Source: Ruminococcus flavefaciens (GTDB taxonomy: Bacteria > Bacillota > Clostridia > Oscillospirales > Ruminococcaceae). From it: 64,000 bases of DNA. Positions 38,505 to 45,770 of this stretch are shown in pieces. The stretch covers positions 124,001 through 188,000 of the forward strand of contig CACYSQ010000001.1 in the NCBI GenBank assembly GCA_902777125.1, in the 5' to 3' direction. Made by a program: the position numbers and the translations under genes. The notes beneath the pieces are model-generated. The model ran no database searches and was not told where the DNA came from. It worked only from the letters and a program-made list of their open reading frames with translations. Position 1 is the stretch's first letter. Each line of letters starts with the position of its first letter.

Positions 38505-39515
38505 TTACAGCAGTGTTATACCGCTTTCAGCGCATTTCTGCACCATTTCGTCCGTCCATATCGAGGACTGCACCTCACCGATATGAGCCTTGTTCAGAAG
38601 CAGCATACAAAGTCTCGACTGTCCGATACCGCCGCCTATAGTGAGCGGAAGCGTTCCGTCAGCTATCATCTTGTGATACTTGTACTGCATTCTGTCCTCG
38701 GCACCGCACTCGGCAAGCTGTGATTTCAGCGAATCAGCGTCAACTCTGATACCCATTGAGGATACCTCGAGCGAATCGTTCAGAACCTCGTCCCAGAAAA
38801 GGATATCGCCGTTGAGCGACCAGTCGTCGTAATCGGGAGCGCGTCCGTCATGTTTCTCGCCGCTTTTCAGCTTTCCGCCGATGCCCATGAGGAAAACGGT
38901 CTTGTGCTCCTTTGTGATGAGTCTTTCGCGTTCATGGCCGGTCTTGTCGGGGTACATATCCTCCAGCTCCTGAGTGGTGATGAAGAAGACGTCCTCGCAG
39001 ATCTTTCCGGCGATAGCTGGGTAGCGGAGACTTATCTTGCGCTTGGTGTAGGAGATAGCCTTGACGATGGACTTTACAGCGTCCTTGAGGAAGTCGAGGT
39101 TTCTCTGCTCACGGGTGATGACCTTTTCCCAGTCCCACTGGTCAACGAAAATGGAGTGGGTGTTGTCGGTATCGTCATCGCGGCGGATAGCGTTCATGTC
39201 AGTGTAGATGCCCTCGCCGGCGGTATAGCCGTAGCGGTAGAGAGCCATACGCTTCCACTTTGCAAGTGACTGTACCACCTCAGCCTCGGTGCCTATCTCC
39301 TTGATATCGAAATCGACCTTGCGTTCAACGCCGTTGAGGTCGTCATTGATACCGCTGCCCTTTTTCACGATGAGGGGAGCGGAAACGCGGTCAAGGGTCA
39401 GTGCGAATGAGAGAGCCTGCTGAAAAACGTCCTTGATGTACTTGATTGCGTGTTGAGTTTCACGCAGCGTGAGGGCAGACTTGTAGCCCTCGGGGATATA
39501 CAGCGATCTTGACAT
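38505..39515 (-). CDS. asnA: Aspartate-ammonia ligase (asparagine synthetase A)
   Basis: ATP-dependent enzyme (336 residues) making asparagine from aspartate and ammonia through an aspartyl-AMP intermediate; structurally a class II tRNA-synthetase relative. Signatures are LDRVSAPLIVKKGSGINDDLNG, HSIFVDQWDWEKVI, and the C-terminal motif LTIGGGIGQSRLCMLLL. ATG 39515 (MSRSLYIPEGY) with an upstream AAAGG is preferred over the frame opening at 39557. It is the last gene after asnS and the two lipoproteins, with no clear terminator in the 76 nt gap, so the Asn T-box at 43312 probably controls it too. Supply (AsnA) and use (AsnS) of asparagine would then respond together to uncharged tRNA-Asn. Confidence 0.96.
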   Translation of the reverse strand: MSRSLYIPEGYKSALTLRETQHAIKYIKDVFQQALSFALTLDRVSAPLIVKKGSGINDDLNGVERKVDFDIKEIGTEAEVVQSLAKWKRMALYRYGYTAGEGIYTDMNAIRRDDDTDNTHSIFVDQWDWEKVITREQRNLDFLKDAVKSIVKAISYTKRKISLRYPAIAGKICEDVFFITTQELEDMYPDKTGHERERLITKEHKTVFLMGIGGKLKSGEKHDGRAPDYDDWSLNGDILFWDEVLNDSLEVSSMGIRVDADSLKSQLAECGAEDRMQYKYHKMIADGTLPLTIGGGIGQSRLCMLLLNKAHIGEVQSSIWTDEMVQKCAESGITLL

Positions 39516-39591
39516 AGTTACCAAACCTTTCGTAATATTATCACCAGCCGGCGCCATTGACGGCTGATGTGCTGTACAGTTTATTCGGATA

Positions 39592-40560
39592 TCAGTCCAG
39601 ACGTTCGAGAGTTACTGTTTCTCCGTCATCTGTTATCCATTTCATTTTTTTGCCGTCGAATTCGACCTTGGCAGACTCACCTTCCGTTCCTGCATAAAGA
39701 AGTGCATTTTTTTCATCGAACTCATAGGGTGTTCCACCGCTCACTTCCATTGAAGACTTTCCGGGAGCTTCAAAATTGAGTATAAGCTCGGAATCCTCAT
39801 CTTCATCGTCCTCGTCCGGATCATCTTTACTATTGAAAGCAGTATTTCCGTCATATTTTCCGTAGATCGTGCTCTTATCGGGAGCGCCGATACGGTCGAA
39901 TGTTATTGCTTCTTCGCCCATATAGGTGAATATAAGCTGTGAGCCGGTATTCTTGAAATCTTCAAAAGACATACCCATCATGTGCAGACCGTCATCATCA
40001 AGATATATAGCTGATGACATATCGAGTGAGAATGTGAAATTCAGCATATTGTCATCGGTGAATTCCATATATGCGTCTTTGAATTCCATGCCCTCCGGAA
40101 GTTCATCTGTATCCATGTCGAACTCAGACATCATTTCCTCCGGGAAAGTCCACTTTCCGAGGATAGGCGAATTATCAGAGAGCTCATAGTGCTTCATCTG
40201 ACTTGCGGGCTTCTTCTCGGTAGTGCGCTCCTTAGAGGCAGGCTCAGTGGTTATCTTGGCGATAGTTGCCCTCTCGGTAGTCACCTTTGAGGTAGTCTTC
40301 TTGGACTTTGTAGTGGAGGTAGTGTCCTCCTCCTCGTCGTCATCGTCGTCATCGTTGTCGTCGTCGTCATCATCGTCGTCGTCATCATCGTCGTCGTCAT
40401 CATCGTCGTCGTCATCATCGTCATCATCGTCATCATCGTCAGAAAGTGAGGACTTTGCCTTTTCTGTGGTATCCTCGGAGCTGTCGCTGTCGCTTCCGCA
40501 TGAAGCAAGAGCACTTGTGAGCAGCAATGAAGCTGCAAGTATCGCGATAAGTTTTTTCAT
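39592..40560 (-). CDS. Lipoprotein with a 34-aspartate tract
   Basis: A 322-residue exported lipoprotein. The signal peptide MKKLIAILAASLLLTSALAS is followed by the lipobox Cys at 21. Residues from about 41 are 28 Asp, one Asn and 6 Asp, then EEED. A Thr/Lys-rich stalk (TTSTTKSKKTTSK and onwards) follows. The C-terminal domain (about 127-322) starts GKWTFPEEMMSE and has FDRIGAPD, a beta-rich fold reminiscent of small lipocalin-like GKW domains. The neighbouring lipoprotein has the same plan with a short acidic segment (DEESTEDATDGEEED) in place of the tract. It lies between asnS and asnA under the Asn T-box. Calcium or other cation binding by the tract is plausible but unproven. Confidence 0.85.
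   Translation of the reverse strand: MKKLIAILAASLLLTSALASCGSDSDSSEDTTEKAKSSLSDDDDDDDDDDDDDDDDDDDDDDDDDDDDNDDDDDDEEEDTTSTTKSKKTTSKVTTERATIAKITTEPASKERTTEKKPASQMKHYELSDNSPILGKWTFPEEMMSEFDMDTDELPEGMEFKDAYMEFTDDNMLNFTFSLDMSSAIYLDDDGLHMMGMSFEDFKNTGSQLIFTYMGEEAITFDRIGAPDKSTIYGKYDGNTAFNSKDDPDEDDEDEDSELILNFEAPGKSSMEVSGGTPYEFDEKNALLYAGTEGESAKVEFDGKKMKWITDDGETVTLERLD
40336..40440 (-). repeat. Trinucleotide GAY repeat coding for poly-Asp
   Basis: 35 codons: 28 Asp, one Asn (40354-40356), 6 Asp. Codons follow higher-order units on the coding strand: GAC GAT GAT three times (9 bp), then GAC GAC GAC GAT GAT three times (15 bp). This pattern indicates slippage or unequal exchange rather than random synonymous drift. 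Confidence 0.92.
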
Positions 40561-40598
40561 ATTGATATCCTCCTTTAAGATTTAGGAAAGCGTCCGCA

Positions 40599-41453
40599 TC
40601 AGCTGATGCGGTTGAATGTTATGGAATCGCCCTTGTCTGTAGACCAGATCATAGTATCGCCCTTGAATTCGACTCCGGCGCTGTCAGGCTTGCCGAAAAC
40701 AGAGACCCTGCTGTTTTTCTCGTCAAAGCTATATTCGCCCTTTCCGGAAACTGTTATACCGGTTTTTCCGGGAGTAGTGAAGTCGATATAGTAATCCTTA
40801 TCGGAACCGAGCTTGACCTTGCTGAACATCTCCTCGGAGGTATACTTGCCGTACCAGCTGTTCGGGTCGGGATCACCTATGCGCTTGAACGTAATGACCT
40901 CCTGACCTCCGGCGACTATTTTCAATGCAGAGCCGTCATAGATAAGACCGTCGGTCTGTCCGGCAGCAGGCTTACTGAATGTCATACCGCTTAAAGTCAT
41001 ACCATTGTCGTTGAGCTGAATGATACTGGACATATCTATGTTGACATAAATTATCATATCACCGGAAGCTGTGAACTCGATGTACATTTCGTTGAACGAT
41101 GCACCTTCCGGAAGTTCGGAGACATCAAGGTTCATTTCTGACATAAGCTCGGCAGGGAAGGTCCACTTGCCGATGATCTGTGAAGCGTTTGCAGGAGCTT
41201 CGGTAGCCTCTTCGGTTTCGGGTTCAGTAGTTACCTTTGCGGTAGTGGCTTCCTTTGTGGTCTTTTTGGACTTTGTAGTGGAGGTGGTGTCCTCCTCTTC
41301 ACCGTCGGTTGCGTCCTCAGTGCTCTCCTCATCGGAGATAGAGGAAGAAGCCTTTGTTGAAGCCTCCTCGGAGCTGTCGCTGTCGCTTCCGCAGGAAGCA
41401 AGAGCGCTTGTGAGCAGCATTGAAGCTGCAAGTAATGCGATAAGTTTTTTCAT
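40599..41453 (-). CDS. Lipoprotein paralogue upstream of the poly-Asp lipoprotein
   Basis: A 284-residue exported lipoprotein: signal MKKLIALLAASMLLTSALAS, lipobox Cys at 21, and a Ser/Glu/Asp-rich spacer. The Thr/Lys stalk (EEEDTTSTTKSKKTT) is identical in wording to its neighbour, and the GKWTFPAELMSE domain (about 103-284) ends in a beta strand DSITFNRIS. The first 28 residues are nearly identical to the downstream paralogue, so the pair arose by tandem duplication. AAGGAGG lies before ATG, 22 nt after the asnS stop. The function is unknown. The GKW fold suggests binding of a small ligand outside the membrane. Confidence 0.85.
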   Translation of the reverse strand: MKKLIALLAASMLLTSALASCGSDSDSSEEASTKASSSISDEESTEDATDGEEEDTTSTTKSKKTTKEATTAKVTTEPETEEATEAPANASQIIGKWTFPAELMSEMNLDVSELPEGASFNEMYIEFTASGDMIIYVNIDMSSIIQLNDNGMTLSGMTFSKPAAGQTDGLIYDGSALKIVAGGQEVITFKRIGDPDPNSWYGKYTSEEMFSKVKLGSDKDYYIDFTTPGKTGITVSGKGEYSFDEKNSRVSVFGKPDSAGVEFKGDTMIWSTDKGDSITFNRIS

Positions 41454-41475
41454 GATAGTTTCCTCCTTAAATCTG

Positions 41476-42846
41476 TTATCTGATAGAGCCTACTGTTCTC
41501 GGGAAGAGTATAACATCGCGGATATTAGCCATACCCGTTGTGTACATGATAAGTCTCTCGAAGCCGAGACCGAAGCCGCCGTGCGGAACGCTGCCGTACT
41601 TTCTGAGGTCGAGGTAATCGCCGTAGGGAGCCATGCTCATGCCTCTCGCCTCCATAGCGGCAACGAGCTTGTCGTAGTCGTACTCACGCTCGCTTCCGCC
41701 GATGATCTCGCCGACGCCCGGAACAAGAAGGTCAACAGCCGCAACGGTCTTGCCGTCGGGGTTCTGCTTCATGTAGAAGGACTTGATCTCCTTGGGGTAA
41801 TCGGTAACGAAGACAGCCTTCTTGAACACCTTCTCGGAGAGGTATCTCTCGTGCTCGGTCTGGAGGTCGCAGCCCCATTCTACGGGGTAGACGAAGTTCT
41901 CGCCGGACTTCTTGAGCAGCTCGATAGCCTCAGTGTAGGTGACTCTGCCGAATTCGTGGGAGATGAGCTCCTCGAGACGGGCTTTGAGACCCTTTTCAAA
42001 GTGTGCATCGAAGAATTCGATCTCGTCGGGACAGGTGCGGAGGAGCTTTCCGATAACGAATTTGAGCATATCCTCAGCAAGCTCGATAACATCGTCGAGC
42101 TCCATGAATGCAACCTCCGGCTCGATGTGCCAGAACTCGGCGAGGTGCTTGGGAGTATTGGAATTCTCGGCACGGAAAGAGGGACCGAAGGTATATATCT
42201 TGCCCATAGCCATAGCAGCCATTTCGCCTTCGAGCTGACCTGAAACGGAAAGACCTACTCTCTTGCCGAAGAAGTCGTTGGCGTAGTATTCCTCCTCGGT
42301 CTTGTACTCGGTCGTGAAGCCGTTGGTAGTTACCTGGAACATCTCGCCTGCACCCTCGCAGTCGCTTCCGGTAATGAGGGGGGTATTTACATAGGTATAG
42401 TTGTGGCTCTGGAAATATTCGTGGATCGCAGCTGCCAGAACGGAGCGGACTCTCCATACTGCATTGAAAGTATTCGTTCTGCCTCTGAGATGAGGAATGG
42501 TACGGAGAAATTCCAGCGTGTGTCCCTTTTTCTGGAGGGGAAAGTCAGTGGGAGCGTCACCCAGCACGGTGAGTGCTTCGGGGGTGATGTTGATCTCGAC
42601 AGTATTGTTTCTGCCGGCAACAACAGTTCCCTCGACCTTTACGGAAGTACCAACGCGGGGCTCCTTGAAGTCGGAATCGCCCTTTTCAACGACTACCTGT
42701 ATATTTTTAAGGGAGGTACCGTCGTTGAGCTCGATGAACGCAACGCTCTTGGAATTGCGGGAGGTGCGTACCCAGCCGCAGACTGTGACGGTCTTGCCGG
42801 CATAGTCCTGAGAGCTGATGATCTCTTTGATGTCAGTGTGTTTCAT
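41476..42846 (-). CDS. asnS: Asparaginyl-tRNA synthetase
   Basis: Class IIb tRNA synthetase (456 residues) charging tRNA-Asn. The N-terminal OB-fold anticodon domain (about 15-105, GKTVTVCGWVRTSRNSKSVAFIEL) is followed by the catalytic core with motif 2 around FRAENSNTPKHLAEFWHIEPE. Motif 3 is GFGLGFERLIMYTTGMANIRDV, the AsnS type ending in FPRTVGSIR. Presence of AsnS means Asn-tRNA can be made directly. It is preceded by a long T-box leader and followed closely by two lipoprotein genes and asnA. Confidence 0.98.
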   Translation of the reverse strand: MKHTDIKEIISSQDYAGKTVTVCGWVRTSRNSKSVAFIELNDGTSLKNIQVVVEKGDSDFKEPRVGTSVKVEGTVVAGRNNTVEINITPEALTVLGDAPTDFPLQKKGHTLEFLRTIPHLRGRTNTFNAVWRVRSVLAAAIHEYFQSHNYTYVNTPLITGSDCEGAGEMFQVTTNGFTTEYKTEEEYYANDFFGKRVGLSVSGQLEGEMAAMAMGKIYTFGPSFRAENSNTPKHLAEFWHIEPEVAFMELDDVIELAEDMLKFVIGKLLRTCPDEIEFFDAHFEKGLKARLEELISHEFGRVTYTEAIELLKKSGENFVYPVEWGCDLQTEHERYLSEKVFKKAVFVTDYPKEIKSFYMKQNPDGKTVAAVDLLVPGVGEIIGGSEREYDYDKLVAAMEARGMSMAPYGDYLDLRKYGSVPHGGFGLGFERLIMYTTGMANIRDVILFPRTVGSIR

Positions 42847-42884
42847 AAAAATCTTTCCTTTCGTATCGTATACTCAGGACGAGA

Positions 42885-43312
42885 AAAAGCAAAAAGCCCC
42901 CGTCCTTAAACAGGACGGGAGCGTAATACCCGTGGTGCCACCTGAATTATCGCAAAAGCGATCACTTTTGGTCCGCTGTAACGTGCGGAACACGTCTCAC
43001 CTACTGAAATGCCGCTGATATCTGAGCAACCGGTTACTGCGAAACTCACCGTCCCGCATGGAAACCGCCGTCCCACTTGAACCAACCGTCCCTCCGGAGC
43101 TCACCGTCCCACATGGAAACCACCGTTCCCTTGGAACCACCGCCCCCTTAGAACCGCCGTCCCCTTAGAACCGCCGCCCGGTAATACAGGCACCCTTTCG
43201 GATCACTGCTCGGGAGTGTTATTCGTACAGGCTCTGATGCGCGGCTCACACCGCCCCGCGCTCTCTGTGAACGAAATCCTGTATTACTTCTCTCCGTCCT
43301 CGCGTTTGTTGT
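42885..43312 (-). promoter_or_regulatory. T-box riboswitch leader (Asn) of the asnS operon
   Basis: Minus-strand leader of about 425 nt. The T-box sequence AGGTGGCACCACGGG (42929-42943) pairs in relatives with the uncharged tRNA acceptor end. The competing terminator is the stem CCCGTCC / GGACGGG (42897-42921) followed by GGCTTTTT. Stem I is closed by a perfect 10 bp helix, GTAATACAGG / CCTGTATTAC (43278-43287 and 43181-43190). It contains AGAGAG and a GC-rich apical stem. An AAC at 43218-43220 on the 3' side is a candidate Asn specifier, matching the downstream asnS. Between Stem I and the antiterminator lies a tandem repeat array, which is not normal for T-boxes. Confidence 0.9.
43040..43180 (-). 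repeat. Tandem array of about eight 17-19 nt units inside the T-box leader
   Basis: Units read CGGCGGTTCTAAGGGGA, CGGTGGTTCCAAGGGAA, CGGTGGTTTCCATGTGGGA, CGGTGAGCTCCGGAGGGA and variants on the minus strand. The CGGYGGTT start and the GGGA end are kept and the middle varies. No spacer/repeat regularity of a CRISPR is present. Confidence 0.8.
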
Positions 43313-43316
43313 TGCT

Positions 43317-43345
43317 ATTATATCACGTTTTTTCAGGAATGTCAA
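43317..43345 (-). promoter_or_regulatory. Promoter of the asnS operon
   Basis: Minus-strand TTGACA (43340-43345), 17 nt, TATAAT (43317-43322); full consensus, giving a start near 43310. Confidence 0.88.
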
Positions 43346-43405
43346 GCGTTTTTTGAAATTAGCAGAGGCATAATGAATGCTTGCAGATCTGCGGCTGATG
43401 CAAAC

Positions 43406-44998
43406 TCAGTCTATCTTTGTAAATCTGCGTACATCTCCGGCCTTGCCCGTGAACATGGTCTTGGGTCTCGCCCATACCTGACCGTCATGGAGCGAACGGT
43501 AGATCACAAGCTCCTCGTTGGTCTCACTGTGCCTTGCAACGTCGACAAGCTCATACATACCGCCCTTGAAATGACGGTATTTCGCACCCTTTACTATCTC
43601 AGTCTCCCTGTCCTCGGGAGCAGGGCTCTCCTCAGAGTTCTCCGGCTGATTGTTGACGATATCGTCCGAAACGATTATCATGGACGAGAAGGGCTGGAGG
43701 GATATGTGGACATTGCCGTTCTCAACAGGTATCTGACTTGCACTGAGAACGTCCACAAGGCCTCCGAGGTGAGTGCCGAAGTTGAAATCGTAGGGGTAAT
43801 CCGCAAGGTTGAGCGCGATATATACCACCTGATCGCCGAGGCACTTCTTGAAGAGGAGCTGCTGGTTAGTTATCTGAATGCGCTCATAGGTGCCTGTTCT
43901 GAGGGCAGGATAAGCGCGGTATATGCGTCCGAGCTTGACGATGTGGTGGTAGAGGTCGATATTTTCGCGTTCCATGTCGGCGAGGTGCAGGCACGGACGG
44001 AGGTTGTCATCGGAGTTGTTCTCCTTGCGACCCTGAATGCCGTATTCACTTCCGTAGTATATCGAGGGTATACCGGGCATAGCGTACATGAGGGTATACA
44101 CGAGCGGGAGGTGAGCAGGGTTGTTGAGGGTGCTTGCAAGACGGTTGACATCGTGGTTGTCAACGAAGTTGTAGAGGCCGATATTCCTGTAAATACCGCC
44201 GTTTGCACCGGACTGGCGGTTTATGGAGTAGTCTATCTCGAAGTAGTTCTTGTCGTTGTGGGAGGAATAGAGACCCTTGTAGCATTCGTAGTTGGTTACG
44301 CTGTCGAGCATCTCGGGATTAGCCCAGCGGTTGTAATCGCCGTGGATTATCTCGCCCATGAGCCAGAAATCGGGCTTTTTGCCCTTGCAGAAGCTCCTGA
44401 TGCGCTTGAAGAAATCGAAGTCGATGCAGTCGGCAGCATCGAAGCGTATGCCGTCGATGCCGAAGGACTCTATCCAGTAGTTGATAGCGTCGATGATGTG
44501 GTCGCAGACGCCGACATTGCGGAGATTGAGCTTGACGAGATTGTAGTAGCCGTTCCAGCCCTCATACCAGAATGGGTCGCCGTAGGGGCTCTGACCGCCG
44601 AAATTGAGGTTCTGGAACCAGCCGCAGTAGCCCGAGCCCTGACCCTTTTCCTGAATGTCCACGAACTGCGGGAATTTTCTTCCGACATGGTTGAAAACGC
44701 CGTCGAGAATGACTCTGATGCCGTTTTCGTGGAGCTTGTCGCAGATATAGCGGAAGGAATTGTTATCGCCGAGACGCCGGTCGATGGTCTTGTAGTCGAT
44801 GGTATCGTAGCCGTGCTCAACGGACTCGAAAACGGGTCCGAAGTAAACAGCGTCGATGTTCATTTCCTTGAAATGGGGTATCCAGTCAAGTATCTTGTCG
44901 AGACGGTAGACTATGTCACCGCCGTCGTTGAATTTGGGAGCTCCGCAGAAGCCGAGCGGATAGATGTGATAGATTATAGCGTTATCGTACCAGTTCAT
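43406..44998 (-). CDS. GH13 alpha-amylase-family enzyme with C-terminal DUF1653 domain
   Basis: A 530-residue cytoplasmic enzyme without signal peptide, acting on alpha-glucans or maltodextrins. The barrel has DGVFNHVG (conserved region I), the nucleophile Asp in GIRFDAADC, the acid/base Glu in WLMGEIIHGD and the third Asp in FVDNHDVNR. A short beta domain ends near 440. Residues from about 465 are a separate domain: GAKYRHFKGGMYELVDVARH, then ELVIYRSL and VWARPKTMF. This matches DUF1653, usually a free-standing small protein. The linker (QPENSEESPAPEDRETE) is acidic. Exact specificity (neopullulanase-like, trehalose-forming or other) is not clear. AAAGGAG precedes ATG; it is preceded by the HD gene after 48 nt. 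Confidence 0.88.
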   Translation of the reverse strand: MNWYDNAIIYHIYPLGFCGAPKFNDGGDIVYRLDKILDWIPHFKEMNIDAVYFGPVFESVEHGYDTIDYKTIDRRLGDNNSFRYICDKLHENGIRVILDGVFNHVGRKFPQFVDIQEKGQGSGYCGWFQNLNFGGQSPYGDPFWYEGWNGYYNLVKLNLRNVGVCDHIIDAINYWIESFGIDGIRFDAADCIDFDFFKRIRSFCKGKKPDFWLMGEIIHGDYNRWANPEMLDSVTNYECYKGLYSSHNDKNYFEIDYSINRQSGANGGIYRNIGLYNFVDNHDVNRLASTLNNPAHLPLVYTLMYAMPGIPSIYYGSEYGIQGRKENNSDDNLRPCLHLADMERENIDLYHHIVKLGRIYRAYPALRTGTYERIQITNQQLLFKKCLGDQVVYIALNLADYPYDFNFGTHLGGLVDVLSASQIPVENGNVHISLQPFSSMIIVSDDIVNNQPENSEESPAPEDRETEIVKGAKYRHFKGGMYELVDVARHSETNEELVIYRSLHDGQVWARPKTMFTGKAGDVRRFTKID

Positions 44999-45046
44999 AA
45001 TTCAATTCTCCTTTAATGCCGGGGGGTATTTTTCTCTGACTGAAGC

Positions 45047-45649
45047 CTATTTTTCACTGCCTTCAAGGTAATACGAAGCCTCCATATCGGCAACGTTGAG
45101 AGCGAGAGCGAGAGGGTACATCTCGAGCGCCTTCCCGATAGTACCTCTTTCCTCAGTGCCGCCGTAAGAGAAGCCCATATGGTAGCGTATAGCGAACGCC
45201 TCCTCGCGGGTGAGCCTGTCATCGCCGTAGAAGAAGCCGGAAAGGATATACACAGACTTTTCGCCGTGGCCGTAGGGGAGGGTATCATTCACCGTATAGT
45301 ACGGTACCTTTTCCCAAACGCCGGTCTCATCGTTCTTCTTGTTGCGGTAGTCAACGGTATAGAAATTGACCTTGCAGACATCGTGCAGGAGAGCGACGAT
45401 AGCGATAGTTTCCTCGGAGTAGTCCATGCCGTAGAGCTCCTTTGTACGCGGGCGCGAAAGGTAGTCCTTGAGGCAGTGGTAGACGTTGAGGCTGTGCTGA
45501 ACAAGTCCGCCCTCGTGAGCACCGTGGAAGCGTGTGCTGCTCGGGGCTGTGAAGAAATCGCTCTTTTTGAGGTATTCAAGGAGCTTGTCGGCACCGCCGC
45601 GCTTGATATTTTCGGTATATATCGAAATAAACTCCTCCTTCGGGGTCAT
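45047..45649 (-). CDS. HD-domain phosphohydrolase
   Basis: A 200-residue soluble protein with a metal-binding HD fold: HSLNVYHCL, LLHDVCKVNFY (the HD pair), HGEKSVYIL and a final Asp in ALNVADMEASYYLEG. Proteins of this shape are annotated as hydrolases or as relatives of the YhaM/CbfI exoribonuclease HD domain; the substrate is not established. RTKELYGMDYSEETIAIVALLHD is typical of the family. The start has AGAGGTG at a good distance. Downstream, the GH13 gene follows after 48 nt and may be co-transcribed. Confidence 0.82.
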   Translation of the reverse strand: MTPKEEFISIYTENIKRGGADKLLEYLKKSDFFTAPSSTRFHGAHEGGLVQHSLNVYHCLKDYLSRPRTKELYGMDYSEETIAIVALLHDVCKVNFYTVDYRNKKNDETGVWEKVPYYTVNDTLPYGHGEKSVYILSGFFYGDDRLTREEAFAIRYHMGFSYGGTEERGTIGKALEMYPLALALNVADMEASYYLEGSEK

Positions 45650-45718
45650 TATACCACCTCTTTCCGTTTTCTGATAAGCAGTGAATCATTGATCACAGTG
45701 CATTGGTATTAAGATAAA

Positions 45719-45770
45719 TTATAATAAATGCTCTTTCATTTATTATACCATAAATTGTTATATTATTCAA
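45719..45770 (-). promoter_or_regulatory. Promoter with overlapping inverted repeat for the HD gene
   Basis: Minus-strand TTGAAT (45765-45770), 17 nt ending in TG plus one base, TATAAT (45742-45747). An 11 bp perfect inverted repeat (tataataaatg 45719-45729 / catttattata 45737-45747) overlaps the -10 box and could be an operator. Confidence 0.55.

Noticed and set aside
39516..39591. Terminator or separate promoter before asnA
   Set aside because: A stem (cagccg/cggctg) exists but has no U-tract, and no convincing -35/-10 pair was found, so asnA is kept in the operon.
40223..40585. Plus-strand frame with a long poly-Ser run
   Set aside because: Antisense reading of the GAC/GAT tract; no start context.
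43040..43180. Possible CRISPR array
   Set aside because: Units of 17-19 nt are contiguous with no unique spacers, no cas genes nearby, and the array lies inside a T-box leader.
43373..45016. 547-codon plus-strand open frame opposite the GH13 gene
   Set aside because: Exact antisense of a gene with full catalytic motifs; composition is that of a mirrored coding strand (Val/Glu/Leu-rich), no ribosome binding site or family signature.
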